Shown here one piece after another: positions 5,979-13,345 of a DNA stretch of 13,345 bases. The notes beneath the pieces were generated by a model that was given only the letters and a program-made list of their open reading frames with translations, made no database searches and was not told where the DNA came from. The position numbers and the translations under genes are program-made. Each line of letters begins with the position of its first letter. Position 1 is the stretch's first letter. Source of the DNA: Geodermatophilaceae bacterium (GTDB taxonomy: Bacteria > Actinomycetota > Actinomycetes > Mycobacteriales > Geodermatophilaceae). The stretch spans positions 1 through 13,345 of the forward strand of contig JACCSC010000091.1 in the NCBI GenBank assembly GCA_013813215.1, written 5' to 3'.

Positions 5979-6461
5979 CTACGTCCGCGCCCAGCGGCGG
6001 ACGACGGCAGGCAGGCCGAGCAGCAATCCGGCGACCAGCAGGCCGCCGAGGACGAGCGCCGTGGAGTTGGGCTGGCCGTCCAGGGGTGCGGTGAGGGCGA
6101 CGGCGCCCATGCCGATCGCCGCGGCCAGGGCCGAAGTGCCCGTCCAGTGCCGCAGCACGGTCCCGTGCACCCCGCCGCCGGCCGGTACGACGGCCGCCAG
6201 CGCCGCCGCGCGGTGGACGAGGAAACCGGCCAGCCCGAACCCGACGGCGTGCAACCAGCCGGGATCCTCCACGGCGGCCAGCCACTCCAGGACGCCGAGG
6301 GCGAGCAGGAGCAGTGGGGCGCTCGAGCCCGGCGCGCGGACGGCCTGGACGCCGGCCACGGCCCCGAGCAGCGCCACCAGCCCGGCGAAGGACCACGGGG
6401 TCGGGGCCGGCAGCAGGAGGAAGGCCGCCGCGGCCACGGCCAAGACGACGCGCGGGATCAT
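5979..6461 (-). CDS. Hypothetical six-TM membrane protein
   Basis: I do not recognise this 160-residue protein. It is almost entirely hydrophobic, with likely membrane segments at about 4-20, 24-41, 47-64, 72-91, 107-125 and 134-154, and a basic end VRRWART. No catalytic motif is visible. The ATG at 6461 is the only ATG or GTG near the beginning of the hydrophobic part; the frame stays open upstream but that stretch lies in the intergenic inverted repeat and then antisense-like to DUF58 coding codons. It is followed within 10 nt by ndh, so the two probably share an mRNA. A membrane partner or unrelated role are both possible. Confidence 0.65.
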   Translation of the reverse strand: MIPRVVLAVAAAAFLLLPAPTPWSFAGLVALLGAVAGVQAVRAPGSSAPLLLLALGVLEWLAAVEDPGWLHAVGFGLAGFLVHRAAALAAVVPAGGGVHGTVLRHWTGTSALAAAIGMGAVALTAPLDGQPNSTALVLGGLLVAGLLLGLPAVVRRWART

Positions 6462-6476
6462 CGGCGCACCGTGTCC

Positions 6477-6593
6477 AACCGGTCCCGAATCAGGCCGGTG
6501 CGGCAGACAGTGGTCCCGACACGCGGACAGACCGACCCGGTGTGAGCGTGTCGGGACCAGTTGCCTCCACCGGCGCTCTCCTGGGGACCGGTT
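6477..6593. repeat. 117-nt nested inverted repeat filling the DUF58 to six-TM spacer
   Basis: The 163-nt spacer (6462-6624) holds one long imperfect inverted repeat. The outer arms AACCGGTCCC (6477-6486) and GGGACCGGTT (6584-6593) match perfectly over 10 bp. Inside are GCCGGTG/CACCGGC (6494-6500 with 6568-6574) and GGCA/TGCC (6502-6505 with 6562-6565). The core is TGGTCCCGACACGC with its exact complement (6511-6524 with 6546-6559), 14 bp around a 21-nt loop. In all 35 pairs stack in one arm. It ends 15 nt before the ATG at 6461. It could be a terminator for the DUF58 operon, an RNA control element for the six-TM/ndh unit, or a palindromic repeat element. Confidence 0.8.
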
Positions 6594-6624
6594 TCGGCAG
6601 GCCGCAGGCTCGGCACCGGGCCGC

Positions 6625-7911
6625 TCATCGGCGTACCCGCGGCGCGGAACCGGCCCGCGCCAGGTCGCGGAGGACGAGGTCCAGGCTGCCCTCACCGCGC
6701 CAGGGCACGATCGGGACACCGAGTTCAGCGAGCCGGTGCAGGCGGGTCGCCCGCTGCAGCCGCCACAACCGCAGCGCCAGCCCGGTCCACTCCGTTTCCT
6801 CGGCCGGTGCCGCATCCGCGGGCAGGGTGTCCACCACGACCAGCGGATGACCGCGCCGGAACAGGGCAGCCGCCCGCTCGTACACCGTCCGGCCGACCAT
6901 CGGGCTGAGCAGCACCACCAGGGCCCGCGGGTCCAGCCCGTGCGAGTCGAGCAGTTCGGGTTCACTGCCGCGGCGCGAGGGCGGGTGCAGGTCGAGCAGC
7001 GCGTCGAGCAGCCGGGTGAGCTGGCGCCGGCCGGTGGCCGAGGGCAGCGTGAGAACCCGCTCGGACTGGGCGATCAGGCCCACCCGGTCCCCCAGGCGCA
7101 GGTAGAACCGGGCCAGCGCGGCGGCGGCCCGCACGGTCACATCGATCCCGCTGGCCCGGCCGTCGATCCCGCCGCTGTGCCCGGCGTCATAGCGCCCGTC
7201 GAGCAGCAGCACGACCTCCGCGTCCCGCTCGGCCACGGTGGCGTTGACGTGCAGCTGGTCGGTGCGCAGCGACACCCGCCAGTTGATCCGGCGCAGCCGG
7301 TCCCCCGGGGCGAACGGCCGGATGCCGGACAGCTCGGCGCCCTCGCCGGGCCGGGCCGAGCGGTGGACGCCGACCGCGCCCCTGGCCTGCGGCACCTCGG
7401 ATGCACCCCAGAAGGGGTCGCTACGGGGCAGCACCCGTAGCGGCCGGGACTCCACCTCGTGGGGCCCCCAGCGCAGCAGGCCGTCGGCGGCCAGCGCCGT
7501 GACCAGGGCCGGTCCCACCCGGTGGCGACCCCACCGGCGCACCGTCAGGGCGACCTCGACCCCGGCCGGCTCCCCCGGCGTCGGTCGTACTGCGTATCCC
7601 CCGGGTCCCCCGCTCGTGGGTGCCACCCACTGCCCGCCGGCCAGCACGACGGACACCACATCGGCGCCCGGCGCCAGCACGGTGACCGCCGCCGAGAGCT
7701 CGTCTCCCTCGGTCGGCACGTCGGTCGACAACGTCAGCCGCGCCTGCGGCAGCCCGGGTGGGCGACGGAGCAGGCCGACGACGGTGGCCAGCACCAGCGG
7801 CCCGGCCAGGTAGAGCAGGTCCGGCCGGCGGAACAGGACGGCGAGCAGGCCGAGACTGGTCCCGGCGGCCACCGCTCGGAACAGCGCCGCCGTGGGCATC
7901 CAGGCCGGCAC
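6625..7911 (-). CDS. DUF58 domain membrane protein
   Basis: This 428-residue protein has two N-terminal membrane segments (about 10-26 and 31-48) and a beta-rich middle. The DUF58 signature IRPFAPGDRLRRINWRVSLR is at 197-216. A von Willebrand A-like fold follows, starting at VVLLLDGRYD (233-242), with VLLSPMV later. DUF58 proteins nearly always pair with MoxR ATPases and are thought to act with them on membrane or periplasmic clients; the clients are unknown. The start is a GTG at 7911, 8 nt after the MoxR stop. An ATG four codons in (7899) is an alternative; neither has a strong binding site, which fits translational coupling. Confidence 0.9.
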   Translation of the reverse strand: MPAWMPTAALFRAVAAGTSLGLLAVLFRRPDLLYLAGPLVLATVVGLLRRPPGLPQARLTLSTDVPTEGDELSAAVTVLAPGADVVSVVLAGGQWVAPTSGGPGGYAVRPTPGEPAGVEVALTVRRWGRHRVGPALVTALAADGLLRWGPHEVESRPLRVLPRSDPFWGASEVPQARGAVGVHRSARPGEGAELSGIRPFAPGDRLRRINWRVSLRTDQLHVNATVAERDAEVVLLLDGRYDAGHSGGIDGRASGIDVTVRAAAALARFYLRLGDRVGLIAQSERVLTLPSATGRRQLTRLLDALLDLHPPSRRGSEPELLDSHGLDPRALVVLLSPMVGRTVYERAAALFRRGHPLVVVDTLPADAAPAEETEWTGLALRLWRLQRATRLHRLAELGVPIVPWRGEGSLDLVLRDLARAGSAPRVRR

Positions 7912-7919
7912 CGCGGCGC

Positions 7920-8957
<1,038 letters not shown>

Positions 8958-8982
8958 GCCCGCCATCCTCGCCGTACGGCGC

Positions 8983-9639
8983 TCACCGGGTCCGGCCGCC
9001 ACCATCGGCGGGCTGGGTGTTCAGCTGCTCCAACTCCTCGATCCAGGACGCGATCTGGGCGCGCCCGGTGGGCACCGAGGCCGGTGGTGCGGTGAGCAGC
9101 TGCCACAGCCCGGGTCGGACCAGCCGCTCGATCTGCGCTCGGTGCGCCGGCCAGTGCAGGCCGTGGCGCTGCCGGAGCAGGTCCGTGGCGATCGCGCTGA
9201 GCGCCGGGCGGACCCGGTGGTCGAAGCGGTCCTGGTCGTCGACCGCGGATCCGAGCAGCGCCTCGAGCCCGGACAGGTCGGCGAAGGCGGCTTGGCCGCC
9301 CTGGGCCCGGCCGGGTGGATCGGGCACGAGATGACCCAGGTCGTCGACCGGCAGGGTCCGGAGCACCGCCCATGCGGTAGCGGCGACGAGCCCGGCGGCG
9401 AGGCACACCACGAGCGGTACCGGCACCTCGTAGAGCAGGGTGAGCGCGTAGCCGAAGCCGCCGACAGCGAGCCCGGCGACGAACACGCCGGCCACCAGGT
9501 TGGCGGCGGCGAGTCGCCTGGTCCCCCGGGACGGTTGCATCGGGGTCGGCGACGGGGTGGTGTCCGGCCGCGTCCGCGAGCGGCCGACGGCCGAACGCAC
9601 GCCACGACGCCGGTTCGACGCCGGCCGGCGCTCGTTCAC
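8983..9639 (-). CDS. Hypothetical two-TM protein of the MoxR operon
   Basis: I do not recognise this 218-residue protein. Residues 1-41 are basic, Pro/Arg-rich and probably cytosolic. Two adjacent membrane segments (about 44-66 and 72-93) follow, then a soluble domain of about 125 residues, predicted helical, containing DLSGLEALLGSAVDDQDRFD and LWQLLTAPP. The start is a GTG at 9639 that overlaps the DUF4129 stop by four bases (GTGA), indicating translational coupling. Its place between DUF4129 and MoxR suggests it belongs to the same membrane module, perhaps as a MoxR client or adaptor; that is inference from position only. Confidence 0.8.
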   Translation of the reverse strand: MNERRPASNRRRGVRSAVGRSRTRPDTTPSPTPMQPSRGTRRLAAANLVAGVFVAGLAVGGFGYALTLLYEVPVPLVVCLAAGLVAATAWAVLRTLPVDDLGHLVPDPPGRAQGGQAAFADLSGLEALLGSAVDDQDRFDHRVRPALSAIATDLLRQRHGLHWPAHRAQIERLVRPGLWQLLTAPPASVPTGRAQIASWIEELEQLNTQPADGGGRTR

Positions 9640-10337
9640 AGCCGGACCCCGCTGCCGAGTTCCGCCTGCAGGACGGCGAGTTCGCGTCGAGCCGCGGCCC
9701 GCAGGTCGGCGCCGAGCTGGTGGTCGGAGAAGCGGGCCTCGCGGTAGAGGTCGGCCAAGCGGAGCAGCGGCGGCTCGGAGATCAACTGCTCGCGGGCCAG
9801 TCGGGCGGCGTACTCGGCGGCGGTCTCGGTCTCCCGGACCTGCGTTCCGGCCGCCTGCCCGGCACGTTGCAGCAACAGCCAGCAGGCGACGACAGCCTCC
9901 CGCGCGGCGCCCTGCTCCAGCAGGACCCGGGCCTCGGTGACCGCCGCCGGGAACTCCGCGGCGCTGCTCTCGGACCGGCCGGCGCGGCCGCGGGTGACCC
10001 GTTCGATCATGCGCAGCCGCCAGGAATCCCGGATCCACCACACCGCGAACCACACGCCGATCGCCATGACGACGGCAAAGCCGGCGAGGAAGAACAGCGT
10101 GATGCCCTGCAGCGCCGGGATGCTGGCCAGCGCCTCGTTCTCCTCCTCGCGGGCCTGCTCCTCCGCGCTGTCCGGCGTGGCCAGCCCCGGCGTCGCCGTC
10201 GCAGTGGCGGTGGGCGTGACGGCGGCCGGCGGCCGGGGTGCGGCGTACGGCCCAGCACGCGCCACTGCCGCGACGAGCACCACGAGCAGGACCCCCGCGA
10301 GGAGCAACGGCAGGCGGCGCCAGACGGAACCGCTCAC
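9636..10337 (-). CDS. DUF4129 domain membrane protein
   Basis: This 233-residue protein has a membrane segment or signal anchor at 9-27, a Pro/Thr/Ala- and acid-rich linker (31-70) and a second membrane segment at about 80-101. The C-terminal soluble domain (134-203) has the DUF4129 pattern AREAVVACWLLLQRA, ETAAEYAARLA and LADLYREARFS. This domain often ends transglutaminase-like proteins in MoxR-DUF58 operons. Here the transglutaminase core is absent. The start is a GTG at 10337 overlapping the glycosylase stop by four bases (GTGA), and the gene overlaps the next one by four bases too. No enzymatic role can be assigned. Confidence 0.85.
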   Translation of the reverse strand: MSGSVWRRLPLLLAGVLLVVLVAAVARAGPYAAPRPPAAVTPTATATATPGLATPDSAEEQAREEENEALASIPALQGITLFFLAGFAVVMAIGVWFAVWWIRDSWRLRMIERVTRGRAGRSESSAAEFPAAVTEARVLLEQGAAREAVVACWLLLQRAGQAAGTQVRETETAAEYAARLAREQLISEPPLLRLADLYREARFSDHQLGADLRAAARRELAVLQAELGSGVRL

Positions 10338-11068
10338 GTGGCCAGCTTCAGGGCCTGGGCGAACACGGTGTCCAGCATCGGCTCGGTGAGCCGGCCGGTG
10401 AAGGTGTTCTGCTGGCTGACGTGGTAGCAGCCCAGCACGGACAGGGTGCCAGCGTGCACCTGGACGCCGTGCCCGAACGCCGGCCGCGGGCGCGGCACCG
10501 GAACGCCAATGGCGGCCAAGGCCGGCCACAACGCCGTCCAGCCGAAGCCACCCAGCACGACGATCACCCGCAGCGTGTCGCGCAGCAGATGCAGCTCCTG
10601 CTGCAGCCACGGCCGGCAGGTGTCCCGCTCGGCTGGCGTAGGCGCGTTGGCCGGCGGTGCGCAGCGGACCGCAGCGGCGACGCGCACGCCGAACAACTCC
10701 AAGCCGTCGTCGGCCGACACCGACGTGGGCTGGTTGGCCAGCCCGCAGCGGTACATCGACGCGAACAGCCAGTCCCCGCTGCGGTCGCCGGTGAACACCC
10801 GGCCCGTCCGGTTGCCACCGTGCGCGGCCGGGGCGAGCCCGACCACGGCGATCCGGGCGTCGGCTGGCCCGAGGCCGGGCACCGGACGGCCCCAGTAGTC
10901 ATCCCCGGCGTACGCCGCCCGCTTCGTCCAGGCCACCTCCTCACGCCAGGCCACCAGCCGCGGGCAGGCCCGGCACTGGGTGACACCCGCGTCGAGGGTG
11001 TCGAGGTCAGGGACGGCCGCAGCCTGACGCCGGACCGAGTCCGCGTCGCTCGCGGCAGTGATCGGCAC
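10334..11068 (-). CDS. Uracil-DNA glycosylase, family 5 (UdgB type)
   Basis: This 244-residue protein removes uracil, and in this family also some other deaminated bases, from DNA in base excision repair. Four cysteines fit the 4Fe-4S cluster of families 4 and 5: Cys32 and Cys35 (QCRACPRL), Cys136 and Cys151. The glycosylase motif is VVGLAPAAHGGNRTGRVFTG (75-94), and the second is CYHVSQQNTFTGRLT (214-228). The Ala-Pro-Ala-Ala form of motif A and HVSQQN favour family 5 over family 4. The start is a GTG at 11068 with GGAGGGG a few bases upstream. It is the first gene of a five-gene operon with DUF4129, MoxR and DUF58 and is joined to DUF4129 by a 4-nt overlap. Confidence 0.92.
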   Translation of the reverse strand: MPITAASDADSVRRQAAAVPDLDTLDAGVTQCRACPRLVAWREEVAWTKRAAYAGDDYWGRPVPGLGPADARIAVVGLAPAAHGGNRTGRVFTGDRSGDWLFASMYRCGLANQPTSVSADDGLELFGVRVAAAVRCAPPANAPTPAERDTCRPWLQQELHLLRDTLRVIVVLGGFGWTALWPALAAIGVPVPRPRPAFGHGVQVHAGTLSVLGCYHVSQQNTFTGRLTEPMLDTVFAQALKLAT

Positions 11069-11081
11069 GTGCCCCCCTCCA

Positions 11082-11106
11082 CGACGATCAGGTCACCTGA
11101 TCATCG
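11082..11106. promoter_or_regulatory. Near-perfect 25-bp palindrome upstream of the glycosylase operon, probable operator
   Basis: GATCAGGT-C-ACCTGATC (11086-11102) is a perfect 8-bp inverted repeat about one central base. It extends on both sides by CGA/TCG after a single mismatched pair (11085/11103). On the minus strand it overlaps a possible -10, GATGAT (11100-11105), placed 17 bases after TTGTGC. The predicted start of transcription falls near its centre, as expected for a repressor site. The rest of the 140-nt divergent region (11069-11208) shows nothing else firm. Confidence 0.6.
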
Positions 11107-11214
11107 ACGGTCCCACCGAACGGCACAACGCGCGGGCTGCGCCCTGCGCCGGGAGGCGGCATGATCGGTGCCGGCAGGACGCATCGTGACACCGGGCAGC
11201 AGGGAGCAGTGACT

Positions 11215-11508
11215 GTGGCGGGAGCACTCGGCAAGGTCGGCTGGAAGGTCATCGGCTACGGGTTCGCCATCCCCACCGGCATCCTCGTGCGCAAGGTGAT
11301 CCAGGCGAGCTGGACGTCGGTCGTCGGCTCGGACCCCCCGAAGAACCCCGAGGCACCGGGCACGGAGTGGAAGGAGGCCATCGCCTGGGCGGCCGCCTCC
11401 GGGGTGGCCATCACCGTGGGTCGGATGGTCGCCTCCGCGGGGGCGGCGAAGGCGTACAAGACGCTGACCGGCCACCTTCCGCCCGGCCTCGAAGAGGGCG
11501 GTCCCTGA
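11215..11508 (+). CDS. DUF4235 family small protein
   Basis: This 97-residue protein matches DUF4235, a small actinobacterial family. It has GKVGWKVIGYGFAIPTGIL, then RKVIQASWTSVVGSDPPKNPE, EWKEAIAWAAASGVAITVGRMVA and the ending KTLTGHLPPGLEE. Two hydrophobic segments (about 9-25 and 55-75) suggest membrane association. The GTG at 11215 is preferred because homology starts there and AGGGAG (11201-11206) lies eight bases upstream. An ATG at 11161 with GGGAGG four bases before it would add 18 residues. The function is unknown. Its stop is 1 nt from the stop of the convergent ppx gene. Confidence 0.85.
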   Translation: MAGALGKVGWKVIGYGFAIPTGILVRKVIQASWTSVVGSDPPKNPEAPGTEWKEAIAWAAASGVAITVGRMVASAGAAKAYKTLTGHLPPGLEEGGP

Positions 11509-11509
11509 C

Positions 11510-12430
11510 CTACCGCGCGGCCAGGCCGAGGGCGATGCCGTCCAGGATGTCGTGCTCGCTGACGGTCACCTCGTCGATCTCCAGGGCGTCCATCAGCACG
11601 CGCAGCACGAGCGCGCCGCCGCCGATCACGTCGACCCGGCCCGGATGCATCACCGGCAGGGCCGCCCGGCGCTCCCGGCTCATCGTGAGCAGGCCGGAGG
11701 TCACCGACCGGACCCGGCCGACCGGGATGACGCTGCGGTGAATCCGCTCGGCGTCGTACGCCGGGAGCTCCAACGCCAGCGCCGCGACGGTGGTGACCGA
11801 CCCGGCGAGGCCGACGAACGTCCGCGCCTGTTCCACCGGCACGGACCGCCGGATCGCCGCGATCGCTGCCCTGATGTCGGCCTCGGCCGCTCCGACCTGG
11901 TCCGGGCTCGGCGGGTCGTCGCGCAGGTGCCGCTCGGTGAGCCGGACACAACCGACGTCGACGCTCAGGGCCGCCAGGACGCCGTCGGAGGAGCCGAGAA
12001 CCACTTCGGTGGAACCGCCGCCGATGTCGGTCACGAGCACCGGCTCGCGTACCCCGGGTAGTCCGGACACAGCGCCGGCAAAGGAGAGTTCCGCCTCCTC
12101 GCGGCCGCCGATGACCTCCGGCTCGACCCCGAGCGTCGCCAGCACCATGGCCTCGAACTCCGACCGGTTGGCCGCATCGCGGGTCGCGCTGGTGGCCACC
12201 ATGCGTACGGCGTCAACATCGAGTTCGGCGATCCGTCCGGCGTACGCCGCCAGCGCAAGTCGAGTTCGCTCCAGAGCCTGGGGCGCCAGCCGCCCGGTGC
12301 GGTCGACGTCCTGCCCGAGCCGGACGATCGTCATGCTGCGCTCGACATCGCGCAGCACACCGTCCTCGCCATCGGCGACGAGCAGCCGCAACGAGTTCGT
12401 GCCGCAGTCGACGGCCGCCACCCTCGTCAC
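11510..12430 (-). CDS. ppx: Exopolyphosphatase/guanosine pentaphosphatase (Ppx/GppA family)
   Basis: This 306-residue enzyme of the ASKHA fold cleaves phosphate from polyphosphate or from pppGpp. The phosphate-1 loop is VAAVDCGTNSLRLLV (4-18), followed by TSATRDAANR (80-89). The likely catalytic glutamate lies in IGGREEAELSF (107-117), and the second phosphate loop is VTDIGGGSTEVV (133-144). Its length matches the short two-domain actinobacterial form that lacks the C-terminal HD domain. The GTG at 12430 overlaps the DUF501 stop by four bases (GTGA). Position after ftsB and DUF501 is the same as Rv1024-Rv1025-Rv1026 in Mycobacterium tuberculosis. Which substrate it prefers cannot be read from sequence. 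Confidence 0.93.
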   Translation of the reverse strand: MTRVAAVDCGTNSLRLLVADGEDGVLRDVERSMTIVRLGQDVDRTGRLAPQALERTRLALAAYAGRIAELDVDAVRMVATSATRDAANRSEFEAMVLATLGVEPEVIGGREEAELSFAGAVSGLPGVREPVLVTDIGGGSTEVVLGSSDGVLAALSVDVGCVRLTERHLRDDPPSPDQVGAAEADIRAAIAAIRRSVPVEQARTFVGLAGSVTTVAALALELPAYDAERIHRSVIPVGRVRSVTSGLLTMSRERRAALPVMHPGRVDVIGGGALVLRVLMDALEIDEVTVSEHDILDGIALGLAAR

Positions 12431-12900
12431 GGCTGGACGCACGGGCCGGCCGCCCACCACTCGGGCAGCTCGGCCAGCGCCTCGTCGCCGAAGGGGTTCA
12501 CTCCCGATCCCACCGCCAGGCTGTGCGCCACCAGCGCGTGCAGGCACTTCACCCGGGTCGGCATTCCGCCCGCGGTCTCCCGCGTCGGCAGCGCCCCGAG
12601 GGCGTCGCGGCGGCGCAGGTAGTCCGCGTGCGCGTCGGCGTACCGCTGGGCCAGCGCCTCGTCGGTCCGCAGCCGCTCGGTCATCCGGGCCATCGTCCCG
12701 GACGCCTCCAGGCGGCCGATCGCCGAGGCCGCCCGTGGGCAGGTGAGGTAGTACGTCGTCGGGAACGGGCTGCCGTCCGGGAGGCGGGGGGCGGTCGCGA
12801 TCACGTCGGGCCGGCCGCACGGGCAGTGGTGCGCGACGGTGAAGGCGCCGCGCGGCGGACGGCCCAGTTGGGCCGCGACGATCTCCTCGTCGGAGGCCAC
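12427..12900 (-). CDS. DUF501 family protein
   Basis: This 157-residue protein matches DUF501, found almost everywhere in actinobacteria between ftsB/divIC and ppx. Visible features are HHCPCGRPDVIATAPRL (24-40, two cysteines), FPTTYYLTCPRA (46-57, a third cysteine), and the ending TRVKCLHALVAHSLAVGSGVNPFGDEAL. The conserved Cys and His residues suggest a metal site or a catalytic role, but no function is established. The GTG at 12900 is 11 nt after the ftsB stop, and the stop overlaps the ppx start by four bases, so all three genes are probably one operon. Confidence 0.9.
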   Translation of the reverse strand: MASDEEIVAAQLGRPPRGAFTVAHHCPCGRPDVIATAPRLPDGSPFPTTYYLTCPRAASAIGRLEASGTMARMTERLRTDEALAQRYADAHADYLRRRDALGALPTRETAGGMPTRVKCLHALVAHSLAVGSGVNPFGDEALAELPEWWAAGPCVQP

Positions 12901-12911
12901 CGCGGGCCGGC

Positions 12912-13345
12912 TCAGCCGGAGTCCGCGCGGCGTACCGACTCGCCCAGCCGTTCCAGCCAGGACTCCCCGTCGCCGGCGGCCGCGGTGTCCTGCTCCGGGT
13001 CGGCGGTGGTCGGCTCCGGCTCGCCGTCGACGACGACGAAGATCCGGTCGCCGGGCATCGCGTAGTTCAGCCGCTCCCGCGCCTGCTGCTCGATGTAGGC
13101 CGGGTCCTGCAGCTGGCGCTGCCGTTCCTCCAGCGCCTCGACCCGCGCCCGGGTCTCCCGACGGTCCTGCTCCAGGGCGGCGATCTCGGTGCGCTGACCG
13201 ACGTACTCCTTGATCGGGTAGGCCAGGCTCAGGACGAGGGCGATGACGACGATGCCGAGGATCACCGCCCGCCCGGTCAGCCCCGCGGGAGGCCGGCGGC
13301 GCAGCCGGGCCTGCGCGGTCGCGGTGGCCCGGGTCGGCCCGGGCC
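12912..13345 (-). CDS. FtsB/DivIC septum formation initiator family protein (N-terminus outside the window)
   Basis: The visible part is 144 residues and the frame is still open at the right edge, so the true start is probably beyond it. A GTG at 13265 exists but would remove the basic tail ARLRRRPPAGLTGRA that precedes the membrane segment in relatives. The single TM segment is VILGIVVIALVLSLAYPI, followed by a coiled coil (QRTEIAALEQDRRETRARVEALEERQRQLQ written as two heptad-rich halves in the sequence 13080-13200) and QQARERLNYAMPGDRIFVV, the FtsB/DivIC signature. An acidic C-terminal tail follows. It acts in the divisome with FtsL and FtsQ at the septum. It heads the DUF501-ppx operon; enolase is expected just upstream. 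Confidence 0.9.
   Translation of the reverse strand, partial: PGPTRATATAQARLRRRPPAGLTGRAVILGIVVIALVLSLAYPIKEYVGQRTEIAALEQDRRETRARVEALEERQRQLQDPAYIEQQARERLNYAMPGDRIFVVVDGEPEPTTADPEQDTAAAGDGESWLERLGESVRRADSG

Noticed and set aside
6477..6593. Possible integron attC site
   Set aside because: The length and imperfect hairpin are similar, and GTCCAAC at the left end fits RYYYAAC, but the right end continues GTTTCGG and does not fit GTTRRRY. There is no integrase or cassette array.
6061..7440. 459-codon plus-strand open frame across the six-TM gene, spacer and DUF58
   Set aside because: It is antisense to two supported genes, with Pro/Gly/Arg/Gln-rich shadow composition and no motif.
11498..11516. 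Hairpin GCGGT/ACCGC at the DUF4235/ppx convergent junction
   Set aside because: Only five base pairs around a nine-base loop with no T-run, which is expected by chance in this composition.

Overview
The window is GC-rich DNA from an actinobacterium. Three things point there. Starts are often GTG. Several families are actinobacterial or mainly so (DUF501, DUF4235). The right edge keeps the conserved actinobacterial order ftsB/divIC - DUF501 - Ppx/GppA, which normally follows enolase. The genus cannot be named from the sequence; a soil-type, non-Streptomyces, non-mycobacterial lineage is only a guess. No insertion sequence, prophage, CRISPR array or obvious horizontally acquired block is visible. 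It reads as core chromosome.

Layout, left to right. Positions 1-496 (-) hold the N-terminal part of a Bax inhibitor-1/YccA-type membrane protein. A small VOC (glyoxalase-fold) gene follows at 585-998 (+). A tRNA gene at 1003-1075 (-) has anticodon UAA but no long variable arm. Two (+) genes come next: a serine hydrolase of the beta-lactamase/esterase family (1195-2361) and a secreted NodB-like polysaccharide deacetylase relative (2416-3534). A TetR regulator (3548-4210, -) is divergent from a single-domain rhodanese (4283-4618, +). Their shared control region carries two copies of GGACT-NN-AGTCC placed on recognisable promoter elements.

From 4646 to 11068 everything is on the minus strand and is read right to left. 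A family 5 uracil-DNA glycosylase is followed, with 4-nt GTGA overlaps, by a DUF4129 membrane protein and then a two-TM protein. After these come a MoxR AAA+ ATPase and a DUF58 protein. A 163-nt spacer follows, filled by one long nested inverted repeat. Then come a six-TM protein and a type II NADH dehydrogenase only 10 nt apart. MoxR-DUF58-DUF4129 is a known gene association, thought to be a chaperone-like module acting at the membrane. The coupling to a DNA-repair gene is less usual.

Positions 11069-11208 are a divergent intergenic region with a near-perfect 25-bp palindrome. A DUF4235 gene (11215-11508, +) then converges, with a 1-nt gap, on the ppx - DUF501 - ftsB operon (11510-13345, -). 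The ftsB N-terminus lies off the right edge.

I found no strong candidate for a wholly new multi-gene system. The most interesting signals are the 117-nt nested inverted repeat ahead of the six-TM/ndh pair, the class-I-shaped UAA tRNA, the TetR/rhodanese twin operator, and the palindrome upstream of the glycosylase operon.
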